64,000 nt of DNA, from positions 2,877,887 to 2,941,886 of the forward strand of contig NZ_CP032345.1 in NCBI RefSeq assembly GCF_005222205.1, given 5' to 3'. The number at the start of each line of letters is the position of its first letter. Position 1 is the first letter of the stretch. The notes below the pieces were generated by a model that worked only from the letters and a program-made list of their open reading frames with translations, did not search any database and was not told the DNA's origin. Source of the DNA: Azospirillum brasilense (GTDB lineage: Bacteria > Pseudomonadota > Alphaproteobacteria > Azospirillales > Azospirillaceae). Below, piece after piece: positions 47,275 through 61,192 of the stretch. A program made the position numbers and the translations under genes.

Positions 47275-47847
47275 ATGGCAGGAAAACTTGAGAAGAAGAC
47301 CGTCGCGGTTCTGGCGACCGACGGCTTCGAGCAGGTCGAATTGACCGAACCGGTGAAGGCGCTGCGCAACGAAGGCGCCGAGGTGCGGATCGTGGCGCCT
47401 CAGGGCGGCCAGATCCAGGGCTGGAACCACCACGACAAGGCCGACCGGGTGGATGTGGACGTCACGCTCGATCAGGCGGATCCCGGCAGCTTCGACGCGC
47501 TGGTTCTGCCGGGCGGAGTCATCAACCCCGACACGCTGAGGCTGGAGCCCAAGGCCATCGATTTCGTGCGCAGCTTCGTCCAGTCGGGCAAGCCCATCGC
47601 CGCGATTTGTCACGGCCCCTGGACGCTGATCGACGCGGGCGGCGCCAAGGGCAAGCGGATGACCTCCTGGCCGTCGCTGAAGGCCGATCTCGGCAACGCC
47701 GGAGCGAAATGGGAGGACAGTGAGGTGGTCACCGATCAAGGGCTGGTGACCTCGCGCAAGCCGGACGACCTGCCGGCCTTCTGCCGCAAGATGGTGGAGG
47801 AGTTCGCCGAGGGCCGCCATGGCGGCCACCGCCACGCGGCGGAGTGA
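47275..47847 (+). CDS. DJ-1/PfpI family protein
   Basis: This encodes a 190-residue PfpI/YhbO-type protein of the class I glutamine amidotransferase-like fold. The nucleophile elbow is PIAAICHGPW with the conserved cysteine-histidine, and a glutamate in TDGFEQVELTEP completes the site; LVLPGGVINPDTLR is also conserved. ATG 47275 follows GAGGAGGTGACC, a near-perfect binding site. The C-terminus is His-rich (RHGGHRHAAE). Family members act as chaperones, glyoxalases or deglycases for damaged proteins; which applies here is open. A glyoxal-detoxifying role would suit a glyoxylate-handling cell. Confidence 0.88.
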   Translation: MAGKLEKKTVAVLATDGFEQVELTEPVKALRNEGAEVRIVAPQGGQIQGWNHHDKADRVDVDVTLDQADPGSFDALVLPGGVINPDTLRLEPKAIDFVRSFVQSGKPIAAICHGPWTLIDAGGAKGKRMTSWPSLKADLGNAGAKWEDSEVVTDQGLVTSRKPDDLPAFCRKMVEEFAEGRHGGHRHAAE

Positions 47848-47858
47848 CGATCCACCGT

Positions 47859-47885
47859 CCCCTCTCCCCTGTGCCGGGAGAGGGG
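47859..47885. repeat. GC-rich palindromic intergenic repeat
   Basis: CCCTCTCCC / GGGAGAGGGG short inverted repeat between convergent genes, of the same family as at 30656 and 58098; may act as a terminator. Confidence 0.5.
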
Positions 47886-47894
47886 ACAAACTCT

Positions 47895-48557
47895 TTAGAC
47901 GGACGCCAGCGGCGACAGACCGTTTTGGATCGCCCACACCGCGGCTTGCGTGCGGTTCTGGGCGTTGATCTTCCTCATCACGTTCTTGAAATGCATCTTC
48001 ACGGTCGATTCCGTGATGTGCAGGTTGCGCGCGATGGCTTTGTTCGACTGCCCGGCGAGCAGACAGCGCAGAATCTGGACTTCGCGCTTCGACAACTCGT
48101 TGTTGGCGGGCTGGGCGCGCTCCGGCTGCGGACGCTCGCTGTTGGCGTTGGCGATCAGCAGGCTGGCGACGTGGGTCGGATAGACCACCTCGCCCAGCAT
48201 CACCAGCTGCAGGGCGCGCAGCAGGGATTCGCTCGACATCGACTTGTTCAGATAGGCGTCGGCGCCCGCCTTCAGCGACAACGACAGAGTGCGGTCGGCG
48301 ATGGCGTCGGCCAGCACGGCGATGCGCGCGCTCGTCGCGGCGCGCAGGCGCTTCACCCCGCCGGCCTCGTCGTTCGTCGCGTCCCCCAGGGCCACCACGA
48401 TCAGGTCGGGCTGCACGCCCTGCGCAATGGCCGCCTCGGCATCCTCCACCGTTGTGGCGTGGTGGCTCACGCGGAAGGGACCGCCGCTGATGAGCGTTCC
48501 CAGGGCCGCCGAAAACAACCGGTCATGGTCCACGAGCATGACGTTCCAGGTTCTCAT
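47895..48557 (-). CDS. LuxR-family regulator with atypical receiver
   Basis: This encodes a 220-residue response regulator-like protein. The C-terminal LuxR helix-turn-helix is clear (ELSKREVQILRCLLAGQSNKAIARNLHITESTVKMHFKNVMRKI). The N-terminal part folds like a receiver (MLVDHDRLF, LNKS with the conserved lysine), but where the phospho-acceptor aspartate is expected the sequence reads LIVVALGDA, with alanine at that site (residue 56). It is probably not phosphorylated. Start 48557 has GGAGGAG upstream. It is divergent from a second LuxR regulator with an intact receiver. Confidence 0.88.
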   Translation of the reverse strand: MRTWNVMLVDHDRLFSAALGTLISGGPFRVSHHATTVEDAEAAIAQGVQPDLIVVALGDATNDEAGGVKRLRAATSARIAVLADAIADRTLSLSLKAGADAYLNKSMSSESLLRALQLVMLGEVVYPTHVASLLIANANSERPQPERAQPANNELSKREVQILRCLLAGQSNKAIARNLHITESTVKMHFKNVMRKINAQNRTQAAVWAIQNGLSPLASV

Positions 48558-48909
48558 CGAAACTCCTCCACGACGCCACCCGTGACGAGCAGCGCACAAC
48601 GCCAATCGTTGTCCGTTTCGCCTGGGAAAAGGGAAAAAAGCCGCCTTTATTGTATCGAAAAAGCGTGCTTTACGCTGGTTGTCCCGATGATTTATACGGA
48701 TGGTCAGGGAGCGGCGCAAGATGCTTGGAAGAAGCTCGATACGAATGAATCATAAATGGCTTCTAAGCGATAGAAATTCGCACGGCGCTGCTTCTGCAAA
48801 GTCCAAAAGAGGTATCTTTATACTTTTCCGCTGGACAGAAAGCCGAGCTGGATTGGGGCGTTTTTGTTTTCCAAGTCGGCTTTCGGCGGCTTGATGGGGT
48901 AGCAAAGCA
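48558..48909. other. Divergent promoter region between two LuxR genes
   Basis: This 352-bp region is AT-richer than its surroundings and has no gene I can support. I see no clear operator. Confidence 0.5.
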
Positions 48910-49611
48910 ATGGAAGTTCAGCTGCAGACGCGCGGCAAGGAGCGGTCGGTGGCCGGCAGGGCGCAAAAGTTTCTGGTGGTGGACGACCACCCCCTGGTCC
49001 GGCACGGCTTCGCCCTCTCGGTGGGGGAGATCCACCCGGACGCGCAGGTGCTGGAGGCTGGCTCGCTGGATGAGGCGATGGCCATCGCCGACCGCACGCC
49101 GGATCTGACGCTGGTCCTGTTCGACCTCAACCTGGGCGACCGCACCGGGCGCGACGGGGTGCGCCGCATGGTCGAGGTGCTGGGGAACCGCCCGCTTCTG
49201 GTCATCTCCGGGTCGGACGAGGTCGCGGACATCGTGGACAGCGTCCGGTTGGGGGCCAGGGGCTACATTCTGAAGACCAGTTCCACCGCGGTGCTGGAGC
49301 ACGCGATCTCCCTGGCGCTGACCGGGGAGACGTTCCTGCCGCTGCCGCGCGCCGTCCTGTCCGGCAACGTCGCGACCGAGGCCGCGCGCCCCTCGGGCCA
49401 GATTCTCGACCGGCTGACCGACCGGCAGCGCGACGTGTTCCAGCTTCTGCTGGCCGGTCACTCCAACAAGGAGATCGCGCGGGAGCTGGGCGTGCTGGAA
49501 GGCACCGTGAAGGTTCATGTGCGGGCCATCATGCAGAAGCTGGGCGTGCGCAACCGCACCCAGGTCGCCGTCGTGGCCGCCCGCAGCGGATGCTTCCCCG
49601 AGGACGCCTGA
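48910..49611 (+). CDS. NarL/LuxR-family response regulator
   Basis: This encodes a 233-residue two-component response regulator. The receiver domain (about 18-135) has the acidic pair in LVVDDHPLVR, phospho-acceptor Asp72 in LVLFDLNLGD and the lysine in YILKTSS. The LuxR helix-turn-helix (about 165-225) reads LTDRQRDVFQLLLAGHSNKEIARELGVLEGTVKVHV. No sensor kinase is encoded nearby, so it is an orphan here. Its divergent partner lacks the phosphorylation site. Confidence 0.92.
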   Translation: MEVQLQTRGKERSVAGRAQKFLVVDDHPLVRHGFALSVGEIHPDAQVLEAGSLDEAMAIADRTPDLTLVLFDLNLGDRTGRDGVRRMVEVLGNRPLLVISGSDEVADIVDSVRLGARGYILKTSSTAVLEHAISLALTGETFLPLPRAVLSGNVATEAARPSGQILDRLTDRQRDVFQLLLAGHSNKEIARELGVLEGTVKVHVRAIMQKLGVRNRTQVAVVAARSGCFPEDA

Positions 49612-49729
49612 CTCCCTCCGGCGCCGTTTATCCATCCGAACCATGCCTTTATGGCTAGACGGCCGGCCCGCCATTGCGGCCTGCCGCGGCTTTCCGGCAC
49701 TATGACGGAAACGCCCGACAGGAGGGACA

Positions 49730-51188
<1,459 letters not shown>

Positions 51189-51196
<8 letters not shown>

Positions 51197-53543
51197 CGGC
51201 GGCACCATCCAACCGATCCGCGGTGGCGTCCACCGGGGCATCGAGCATGAAAGCGCCCGCAAGCATGTGATGGGCGCCGCGGCCTACACCGACGACATTC
51301 CGGAACTGCCCGGCACGCTGCACGTCGCGGTGCGGCTGTCCGAGCGGGCGCACGCGCGCATCCTGGGCATGGACTTGGCGCGGGCGAAGCAGGCGCCGGG
51401 CGTCCACGCGGTCCTCACCTACGCCGACGCTCCGGGGGACGGCGACATCGGCACCATCCAGCGCGGCGATCCCATCCTGGCCGACGATGTGGTGACCTAC
51501 GCCGGGCAGGCGGTGGTCGCCGTGGCGGCGGAAACGCTGCTGCAGGCCCGCGCCGCCGCCCGGCTGGTGGAGATTTATTATGAGGACTTGCCGGCGGTGC
51601 TGACCGCCGAGGCGGCGCTGGACAAGGGCAGCTTCGTCTCGCCGCCGCTGACCTTCCGGCGCGGCGACGCGGCGGCGGAGGTCGCCGGGGCGCCGCACCG
51701 GCTGACCGGTACTCTGGAGGTCGGCGGGCAGGATCACTTTTACTTGGAAGGCCACATCGCCTACGCCATCCCCAAGGAGGACGGCGACCTGCTGGTCCAT
51801 TCCTCGACCCAGCACCCGTCGGAGGTCCAGCACGCCGTCGCCCAGGTGCTGGGGCGCCCGATGCACGGCATCGCCGTGGAGTGCCGGCGCATGGGCGGCG
51901 GCTTCGGCGGCAAGGAGAGCCAGCCGGCGCAGATCGCCGCCATCGCCGGCCTGCTGGCCAACGCGACGAAGCGGCCGGTGAAGTTCCGCCTGGACCGCGA
52001 CGACGACATGCTGATGACCGGCAAGCGCCACGACTTCTTCGTGCGCTACGACGTCGGCTTCGATGATGAGGGGCGCATCCAGGGGCTGGAGATGGACCTC
52101 GCCGGGCGCTGCGGCATGTCGCTGGACCTGTCCAACGGCGTGGTCGACCGCGCCATGTTCCACGCCGACAACGCCTACTACCTGCCGACGGCGCGGGTGA
52201 CCGGGCACCGCTGCAAAACGAACACGGTGTCCAACACCGCCTTCCGCGGCTTCGGCGGGCCGCAGGGCGTCATCGCCATCGAGCATGTGGTGGACGAGAT
52301 CGCCCGCTCCCTCGGCAAGGACCCGCTCGACGTGCGCCGCGCCAATCTCTATGGCGGGCCGGGCCGCGACACCACCCATTACGGGATGCCGGTGGAGGAG
52401 CCGGAAATCCTCGCCGAGCTGATGGACCGGATCGAGAGGGACGGCGACTACCGCCGCCGCCGCGAGGCGGTCGACGCCTTCAACACTCGCAGCCCGGTGC
52501 TGAAGAAGGGTCTGGCGGTGACCCCGGTGAAGTTCGGCATCTCCTTCACCGTCAAGCACCTGAACCAGGCGGCGGCGCTGGTCCATGTCTACACCGACGG
52601 CTCCGTCCAGGTGAACCACGGCGGGACGGAGATGGGGCAGGGCATCCACACCAAGATGGCCCAGATCGCCGCCCAGGAGTTCCAGATCGACGTGGAGCGG
52701 GTGCGGGTCACCGCCAGCGCCACCGACAAGGTGCCGAACGCCCCGCCCACCGCGGCGTCGGCCGGCACCGACCTGAACGGCATGGCGGTGCGCATCGCCG
52801 TGGGGACGATCCGCGACCGTCTGGTGGCGTTCCTCGCCCAGCACTGTCACACCACGCCGGACAAGGTGGAGTTCCGCGACAACGCCGTCTTCGCCGGCAA
52901 CCACGCCATGACCTTCGCGGAGGTGGCCAAGCTCGCCTATCTGAACCGGGTGTCGCTGTCCTCCACCGGCCATTACGCCACGCCGAAGATCTGGTGGGAC
53001 CGCGAGAAGTGCGAAGGGCGGCCCTTCTTCTACTTCTCCTGCGGCGTCGCGGTGACCGAGGCGCTGATCGACACGCTGACCGGCGAGTACAGCTTCCCCC
53101 GCGCCGACGTGCTGCACGACTGTTCCGGCAGCATCAACCCGGCCATCGACCTGGGCCAAGTGGAGGGCGCCTTCGTCCAGGGGCTGGGCTGGGTCACGTC
53201 GGAGGAGCTGTGGTGGGACGGCGAGGGACGCTTGCGCACCCACGCGCCCAGCACCTACAAGATCCCGACCTCGCGCTCGCTGCCGGAGGATTTCCGGGTG
53301 GCGCTCTACACCGACCGCCCCAACCGGGAGGACACGGTGTTCCGCTCCAAGGCGATCGGGGAGCCGCCGCTGATGCTCGGCATCTCGGCGTGGCTGGCGC
53401 TGAAGGACGCCGTCGCGGCGGTGGGCGGCCACCGGCTGCCGGTGCGCCTCGACGCCCCGGCGACGCCGGAGCGCGTGCTGCTGGCGGTCGAGGATGTGAA
53501 GGCCCGGGATATCAAGGCAAGGATGGGTTCCGCTGGTGGCTGA
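51189..53543 (+). CDS. xdhB: Xanthine dehydrogenase molybdenum-binding subunit
   Basis: This encodes a 784-residue molybdopterin subunit. Signatures are KHVMGAAAYTDDIPELPGTLH, QDHFYLEGHIAYA, MGGGFGGKESQ, NTAFRGFGGPQG with the substrate-binding arginine, NHGGTEMGQGIHTKMAQIAAQEF, and the catalytic glutamate in KAIGEPPLMLG. The C-terminus KAIGEPPLMLGISAWLALKDA matches the family. It overlaps both xdhA and ureD by 8 bp, so xanthine dehydrogenase and the first urease gene are translationally coupled. Full length, no defect. Confidence 0.95.
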
Positions 53544-54378
53544 CGCGTTGATGAAGAAGGTCGCCGTCCACGGTGCGGCGACCGTGCGGTTCGAGCATCG
53601 CCATGGGGCCACGCGCCTCGCCACGCTCTACCACCACGACCCGCTGCGGGTGCTGCTGCCCGACCCGCGGGCGGGAGACCTGCCCATCGCGGTGCTGGTC
53701 ACCACCTCCGGCGGGCTGGTCGGCGGCGACCGGCTGGACGTCGCCCTCTCGGCGGGGCCGGGGGCGGCGGCGCTGGTGACGACGCAGGCGGCGGAGAAGG
53801 TCTACCGTTCCGCCGGGCCGGACTGCCGCATCGACACACGCGTGACGGTGGAGGCCGGCGGCTGGCTGGAATGGATGCCGCAGGAGGCCATCGTCTTCGA
53901 GGGCTCCCGCCTGCGCCGCCTGACCCGGCTGGAGCTGGAGGGCGACGCCCGCCTGATCGCCGGGGAGATGCTGGTCTTCGGGCGCGCCGCCTTCGGCGAG
54001 ACGGTCACCCGCGGCCTCGTCCGCGACGCCTGGGAGGTGGTGCGCGACGGCCGCCTCGCCTGGGCCGACGCCCTGCACATGGACGGCGACCTCGCCGAGA
54101 CGTTGGCCCATCCGGCGGGCTTCGGCGGGGCCGGGGCCTGCGCCACGCTGCTCTTCGTGGCCCCCGACGCCGGGAGCCGGCTGGACGCGTTGCGCGCGGC
54201 GGCGGAGGGGCTGGAGGGCGTGCGGGTCGGCGCCACGGCCTTCGACGGGCTGCTGGTCGTCCGCATCCTGGGCGGCGAGGCGCGGTCGGTGCGTGGCGCC
54301 TACGCGGCGCTGTGGTCCCATCTGCGCTCGGCGGCGGCGGGCCTCCCGGTCAGATTGCCGCGGCTGTGGGAGGTCTGA
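53536..54378 (+). CDS. ureD: Urease accessory protein UreD
   Basis: This encodes a 280-residue urease accessory protein that with UreF and UreG loads nickel onto UreC. Conserved blocks are VLVTTSGGLVGGDRLDV, LVTTQAAEKVYRSAG, WLEWMPQEAIVFEGSRL and MLVFGRAAFGE. The start is GTG 53536, inside the end of xdhB (8-bp overlap); ATG 53551 is an alternative. It is separated from ureA by a glycosyltransferase gene. Confidence 0.92.
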   Translation: MADALMKKVAVHGAATVRFEHRHGATRLATLYHHDPLRVLLPDPRAGDLPIAVLVTTSGGLVGGDRLDVALSAGPGAAALVTTQAAEKVYRSAGPDCRIDTRVTVEAGGWLEWMPQEAIVFEGSRLRRLTRLELEGDARLIAGEMLVFGRAAFGETVTRGLVRDAWEVVRDGRLAWADALHMDGDLAETLAHPAGFGGAGACATLLFVAPDAGSRLDALRAAAEGLEGVRVGATAFDGLLVVRILGGEARSVRGAYAALWSHLRSAAAGLPVRLPRLWEV

Positions 54379-54420
54379 GCCCCCTTGTCAAAGGGGGAGT
54401 GCCGGCGTAGCTCCGGTTCC

Positions 54421-55686
54421 ATGCGCTTCACCATCGTCACCTACGGCTCCCAGGGCGACATCCGCCCCTACGTCGCCCTTGGGAAGGGCCTGCGGGCGGC
54501 CGGACACTCCGTCGCCTTTCCCGCCGACCGCGAGTTCCGCGGCCTGATCGAACGGCATGGCCTGGACTACAGCCCGCTGTCCGGCGACCTGCGCGCCGTG
54601 ACCGGCAGCCGGGAGGCGGACGGGCTGTTCCGCGAGGGGATCAACCCCGTCAAGATGATGCGGGCGCTTCTCCGTCTCGGCCAGGACCACGCGCTGGACT
54701 GGATGCGGGAATATTGGGAGGCGGCGCGGGGAAGCGACGCGATCATCGCCTCCGGACTCGCCTTCTACGCGGGCGTGGCGGTGGCGGAGAATCTGGGCGT
54801 TCCGGTCGTCGGGACGGCGTTGCAGCCGATGGCGCCGACGCGCGCCTTCCCGCCGCCGATGATGCCGCCCCGGCGCTTTCCCGGCGTCGTGAACTACGCC
54901 CTGCATCTGGCGATGATGCAGCTCGTCTGGCAGACCTTTCGGGCGCCGACCAACCGGGCGCGGCGCGCGGTGTTGGGGCTGAAGCCTTCCTTCATCGGGC
55001 CGGGACCGTTGCTGATGACGGCGAAATGGCCGATGCCCTACGCCTTCTCGACCCACGCGCTGCCGCGGCCGGACGATTGGCCGGACTTCATCCGGGCGAC
55101 CGGCTTCTGGTTCCTGGACGAGGCCGACGCCTACACGCCGCCGCCCGACCTCGCGGCCTTTCTGGAAGGCGGCCCGCCGCCGGTCTATGTCGGATTCGGC
55201 AGCATGGCCGGGTTCGATCCCGCCGAAACGACGCGGCTGGTCGTCGCGGCCCTGAACGGGCGGCGCGCCGTGCTTTCCGCCGGGTGGGGCGGGATCGACC
55301 GGGCGGCCCTGCCGGAGACGGTCCATGGATTGGAGTCGGCACCGCACGACTGGCTGTTTCCGCGCGTGTCCGCCGTCGTCCATCACGGCGGCGCCGGCAC
55401 CACGGCGGCGGGGCTGCGCGCCGGCGTTCCGGCGGTCGTGGTCCCCTTCATGGGCGACCAGCCCTTCTGGGGCGCCCGGCTCCACGATCTCGGCGTCGCG
55501 CCGCCGCCGATTCCCCGCCGGACGCTGACCGCCGAGGGGCTCGCCCGCGCCATCGCGGCGACCGGCGACCCGGGCATGCGCGGCCGGGCCGCGGCGCTCG
55601 GTGAGCTTATCCGGGCCGAGGATGGTGTCGGAAACGCGGTGCGATTCATCGAAGAGGGATTGGCGCACCGCAGCAACGTGGCATAA
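54421..55686 (+). CDS. UDP-glycosyltransferase-like protein (GT1/GT28)
   Basis: This encodes a 421-residue GT-B fold glycosyltransferase. The N-terminus has the GT28-like [25 protein letters not shown]. The C-terminal donor-binding block reads [42 protein letters not shown], the UGT signature of sterol/glycolipid glucosyltransferases. ATG 54421 is used; binding site weak. Its place between ureD and ureA on the same strand is unusual and has no obvious link to urease. Acceptor unknown, perhaps a membrane lipid or hopanoid. Confidence 0.87.
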   Translation: MRFTIVTYGSQGDIRPYVALGKGLRAAGHSVAFPADREFRGLIERHGLDYSPLSGDLRAVTGSREADGLFREGINPVKMMRALLRLGQDHALDWMREYWEAARGSDAIIASGLAFYAGVAVAENLGVPVVGTALQPMAPTRAFPPPMMPPRRFPGVVNYALHLAMMQLVWQTFRAPTNRARRAVLGLKPSFIGPGPLLMTAKWPMPYAFSTHALPRPDDWPDFIRATGFWFLDEADAYTPPPDLAAFLEGGPPPVYVGFGSMAGFDPAETTRLVVAALNGRRAVLSAGWGGIDRAALPETVHGLESAPHDWLFPRVSAVVHHGGAGTTAAGLRAGVPAVVVPFMGDQPFWGARLHDLGVAPPPIPRRTLTAEGLARAIAATGDPGMRGRAAALGELIRAEDGVGNAVRFIEEGLAHRSNVA

Positions 55687-55723
55687 TCCCGCCAACCCAA
55701 TGGGAAGGCGGAGAGACAGCCCC

Positions 55724-56026
55724 ATGAACCTGACACCGCGCGAGAAGGACAAGCTTCTCGTGGCCATGGCCGCCATGGTGGCGCGCCGCCGGCTGGAGCG
55801 TGGCGTGAAGCTGAACCATCCCGAGGCGGTGGCCCTCATCACCGATTATGTGGTGGAGGGCGCGCGCGACGGACGCACCGTGGCCGAGCTGATGCGCGAC
55901 GGCGCGACGGTGATCACCCGCGATCAGGTGATGGACGGCATCCCCGAGATGATCCACGAGATCCAGGTCGAGGCGACCTTCCCCGACGGCACCAAGCTCG
56001 TCACCGTCCACCAGCCGATTCGCTAA
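55724..56026 (+). CDS. ureA: Urease subunit gamma
   Basis: This encodes a 100-residue urease gamma subunit starting [35 protein letters not shown], with the typical [11 protein letters not shown] and [25 protein letters not shown]. Full length. ATG 55724 follows a GGAG-containing leader; a long upstream extension in the same frame is spurious. It is followed 11 bp later by ureB. Confidence 0.96.
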   Translation: MNLTPREKDKLLVAMAAMVARRRLERGVKLNHPEAVALITDYVVEGARDGRTVAELMRDGATVITRDQVMDGIPEMIHEIQVEATFPDGTKLVTVHQPIR

Positions 56027-56037
56027 GGGGAGCCCCG

Positions 56038-56343
56038 ATGAAACCCGGTGAAATCATCCCCGCCGCGGGTGAGATCGAACTCAACGCCGGCCGCGACACG
56101 GTGGAGCTGGACGTCGCCAACGCCGGCGACCGCCCGATCCAGGTCGGCTCGCACTATCACTTCGCCGAGACGAACGGGGCGCTGACCTTCGACCGCGAAA
56201 AGGCGCGCGGCTTCCGGCTGGACATCCCCGCCGGGACGGCGGTGCGCTTCGAGCCGGGGCAAACGCGCCGCGTGCGGCTGGTCGCCTACGCCGGCAACCG
56301 CGTGGTCATCGGCTTCAACGGCAAGGTCAACGGCAGCCTGTAA
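56038..56343 (+). CDS. ureB: Urease subunit beta
   Basis: This encodes a 101-residue urease beta subunit: [19 protein letters not shown] at the start, [17 protein letters not shown] and [17 protein letters not shown] inside. Full length. AAGGGGAGCC precedes the ATG. It lies 26 bp before ureC. Confidence 0.96.
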   Translation: MKPGEIIPAAGEIELNAGRDTVELDVANAGDRPIQVGSHYHFAETNGALTFDREKARGFRLDIPAGTAVRFEPGQTRRVRLVAYAGNRVVIGFNGKVNGSL

Positions 56344-56369
56344 AAGGCGCCAGCGGAGGGCATCAGACA

Positions 56370-58079
<1,710 letters not shown>

Positions 58080-58097
58080 GGTGAGAATGGAACATTT

Positions 58098-58235
58098 CCC
58101 TCTCCCGACCCGGGAGAGGGTGCCCGCGAAGCGGGCGGGTGAGGGTCGTTCGAGGATCAGGGCGCCGATCCTTGTCGGCACCCTCACCCTCCCACCGCTT
58201 CGCGGTGGGTCCCTCCCTCTCCCGGGCGGGAGAGG
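58098..58235. repeat. Cluster of GC-rich palindromic repeats downstream of ureC
   Basis: Contains CCCTCTCCC-GACCC-GGGAGAGGG, CCCGCGAAGCGGG, CCACCGCTTCGCGGTGG and CTCTCCCGGGCGGGAGAG, plus an outer GGTGAGGGT / ACCCTCACC pairing. The whole element can fold on itself. It is of the same dispersed family as at 30656, 32634 and 59671. Confidence 0.7.
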
Positions 58236-58262
58236 GAATTCGAGGCAGAGGGTGAAGCGTTC

Positions 58263-59122
58263 GTGATTGGTGTCTTCGATTCCGGGCATGGCGGTCTGAC
58301 GGTGCTGCGCGCGCTGGTGGCCGCCGCTCCCGGGCGTCCCTTCGTCTATCTCGGCGACCATGCCGCCGCTCCCTATGGTCCGCGCAGCGAGGAGGACATC
58401 TACCGCCTGACGGTCCAGGGGTGGAACGGCTGTTCGCCCAGGGCTGCGGGCTGGTCGTCCTTGCCTGCAACACGGCGGCGGCGGTGGCCCTGCGGCGGAT
58501 GCAGCAGACGTGGCTGCCCGTGGCCCATCCGGGCCGCAACGTGCTGGGCGTCCTGGTGCCGATGGTCGAGGCGATCACCCGCGTGCCGTGGATGCAGGAC
58601 GGCCCCGCCGCCGACTGGCGTCCGGAGCCGCGGACGGTCGGCGTCTTCGCCACTCCGGCCACCGTCGCGTCGGGGTCCTTCCCGCGCGAGATCGGCAAGC
58701 GGGCGCCCGACGTGCGGGTGGTGCAGCAGGCCTGCCCGGACCTCGTCCCGCTGATCGAGCGGGGGCGGGGACGCGGAGCTGGCTCCGGCGGTGCGCGGCT
58801 ATGTGCGGGCGCTGCTGGCGCAACTCGGCGGCCAGCCGCTGGACGCGGCGGTGCTCGGCTGCACGCATTACCCGCTGGTGGCGCATCTGTTCGCGGAGGC
58901 CCTGCCGCCGGGGGTGGAGGTGCTGTGCCAGCCCAGTCTGGTCGCCCGCTCGCTGGACAACTACCTGGAGCGCCACCCCGAATACGCTCCAGTGGCGGCC
59001 CCGGCCGCGGCGGGGCGGCGGGCGCCCTTCGTTTCTTCACCACGGGAGCGGCGGAACCGGTCGGCGCCCTCGCGGGACGTTTCTTCGGCCGGCCCACACC
59101 CTTTGAACGGCTTTCTCCATGA
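58263..59122 (+). pseudogene. murI: Glutamate racemase, reading frame broken (likely sequence errors)
   Basis: A glutamate racemase (D-glutamate supply for peptidoglycan) is recognisable but spread over frames. [15 protein letters not shown], with the first Asp-Ser motif, starts at GTG 58263. Near 58420 the frame shifts to [18 protein letters not shown], which has the first catalytic cysteine. Near 58772 it shifts to the part with GCTHYPLVAHLF, the second catalytic cysteine. Near 59030 it shifts again to TTGAAEPVGALAGRFFG and the stop at 59122. At least three indels. Protein identity is kept across them, so sequencing error is more likely than decay. It ends with ATGA overlapping ureE, which would be an odd context for a cell-wall gene. 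Confidence 0.75.
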
Positions 59123-59665
59123 CCGACACGCTCCGCCGCGCCACCCGAGTTCACGCCCGCGGCCATTGGCCCGCCGAGCGCGAGGCCGGCACGGTGACCC
59201 TCGCCTTCGACGACCGCCACCGGCGGCGCATGGTGATGACGGACGACGCGGGGCCGACTTCCTGCTGGACCTGCCGCGCGCGGTCGCGCTCGACCATGGC
59301 GACGGGCTGGAACTGGGCGACGGCGCCTACCTGCGCGTGGTCGCCGCCGACGAGGACCTGATGGAGGTGCGCTGCGGCGGCGGGACGGAGGGCTTCGCCC
59401 GCATCGCCTGGCACCTCGGCAACCGCCACCTGCCGGTGCAGATCGTCGGCGAGACCATCCGCCTGCGCCGCGACCATGTGATCGAGGACATGCTGAAGGG
59501 CTGGGCGCCAGCGTCGCCGCCATCCACGCGCCCTTCGCGCCGGAAGGCGGGCGTATTCGGGCAGGGGCATGGCCATTCGCACGGCCATGGGCATGGGCAT
59601 GATCACGATCATGGTCATTCGCATTCCCACGGCACTCCCATTCCCACGGGCACTCGCATGACTGA
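59119..59665 (+). pseudogene. ureE: Urease accessory protein UreE, reading frame broken
   Basis: UreE (nickel metallochaperone) is recognisable in pieces: VTLAFDDRHRRRMVMTDD from ATG 59119; after a shift near 59250, DFLLDLPRAVALDHGDGLEL and VRCGGGTEGFARIAWHLGNRH; near 59500 LGASVAAIHAPFAPEGG; near 59545 the His-rich tail GHGHSHGHGHGHDHDHGHSHSHG; and after a further shift near 59635 HSHSHGHSHD and TGA 59663-59665. About four indels. The nickel-binding His-rich tail is long. Gene order and ATGA overlap with murI are as expected for a working operon, so errors in the sequence are likely. Confidence 0.75.
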
Positions 59666-59670
59666 GGGCG

Positions 59671-59765
59671 CTTGCCCCCTCGCTAACCCTTCCCAGCTTC
59701 GCGAGGGAGGGGACCTGGGCGAGGAGAGGCACCCTCTCCCGCGCAGCGGGGAAGGTCGGGTGGGG
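59671..59765. repeat. GC-rich palindromic repeat between ureE and ureF
   Basis: Sequence of the type CCCCCTCGC...GCGAGGGAGGGG and ACCCTCTCCCGCGCAGCGGGGAAGGT, the dispersed repeat family, placed where ureE and ureF would normally be nearly contiguous. Confidence 0.55.
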
Positions 59766-59766
59766 G

Positions 59767-60454
59767 CTCGTCTCGGCCGTCCACCTCACCAAGCTCCTGG
59801 CTTGGCTGTCGCCGTCCTTCCCGGTCGGCGGCTTCTCCTACAGTCACGGCATCGAGGCGGCGGTGGAGCAGGGCCTCGTCCGCGACCGCGACACGCTGGC
59901 GCGCTGGATGGACGGCATCCTGCGCCACGGCGCCGGGCGGACCGACGGTATGCTCTTCGTCGCTACCCACCGCGCCGTTCTGGCCGGCGACGAGGCGGCC
60001 TTCGCCTGGGCCGTCGAGCGCGCCGACGCCATGCGCGCCACCTCCGAAACCGCGCTGGAGAGCCGCGCGCAGGGGCAGCCTTCCTCATCGCCGTGCGCGC
60101 CGCCTGGCCGCTGGAGGGGATGGAGCGCTGGGACCGGGTGATCGCCGACACCGGCCGCCCGGTTGCTTACGCCGTCGCCGTGGCGCTGGCCGCCGCGCTG
60201 ATCGGCGTGCCGGAGGGACCCGCCCTGTCGGCCTATCTGCACGCCTTCGCCGCCAACCTCGTCTCGGCCGGGGTGCGGCTGGTGCCGCTGGGGCAGACGG
60301 ACGGGCAGAAGGCCCTGGCGGCGCTCGATTCCGTGGTGCACTCTGCGGCGGAGGCCGCGCTGGCCGCCCCGCTCGACGACCTGGGCAGCCGCGCCATGGC
60401 CGTCGATTGGACCTCCATGATCCACGAAACCCAATACACGAGGTTGTTCCGCTC

Positions 60455-60458
<4 letters not shown>
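59767..60458 (+). pseudogene. ureF: Urease accessory protein UreF, reading frame broken
   Basis: UreF is recognisable as [36 protein letters not shown] through [19 protein letters not shown], then after an indel near 60078 as [15 protein letters not shown], with the C-terminus [29 protein letters not shown] start codon in frame with the first part is not found, so the 5' boundary (59767) is only approximate and may also be affected by an error or by the adjoining repeat. The stop overlaps ureG by ATGA. UreF works with UreD and UreG in nickel delivery. Confidence 0.75.
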
Positions 60459-61092
<634 letters not shown>

Positions 61093-61192
61093 CCGCTTCG
61101 CAGAAGAAGCATTCGCGGAACCTCCGTCTTGGCCGTGCTGTTTTCCCTGCGTGAGAACCACACGCACGGAAACCAAGCCGGAGGCCCCCACG

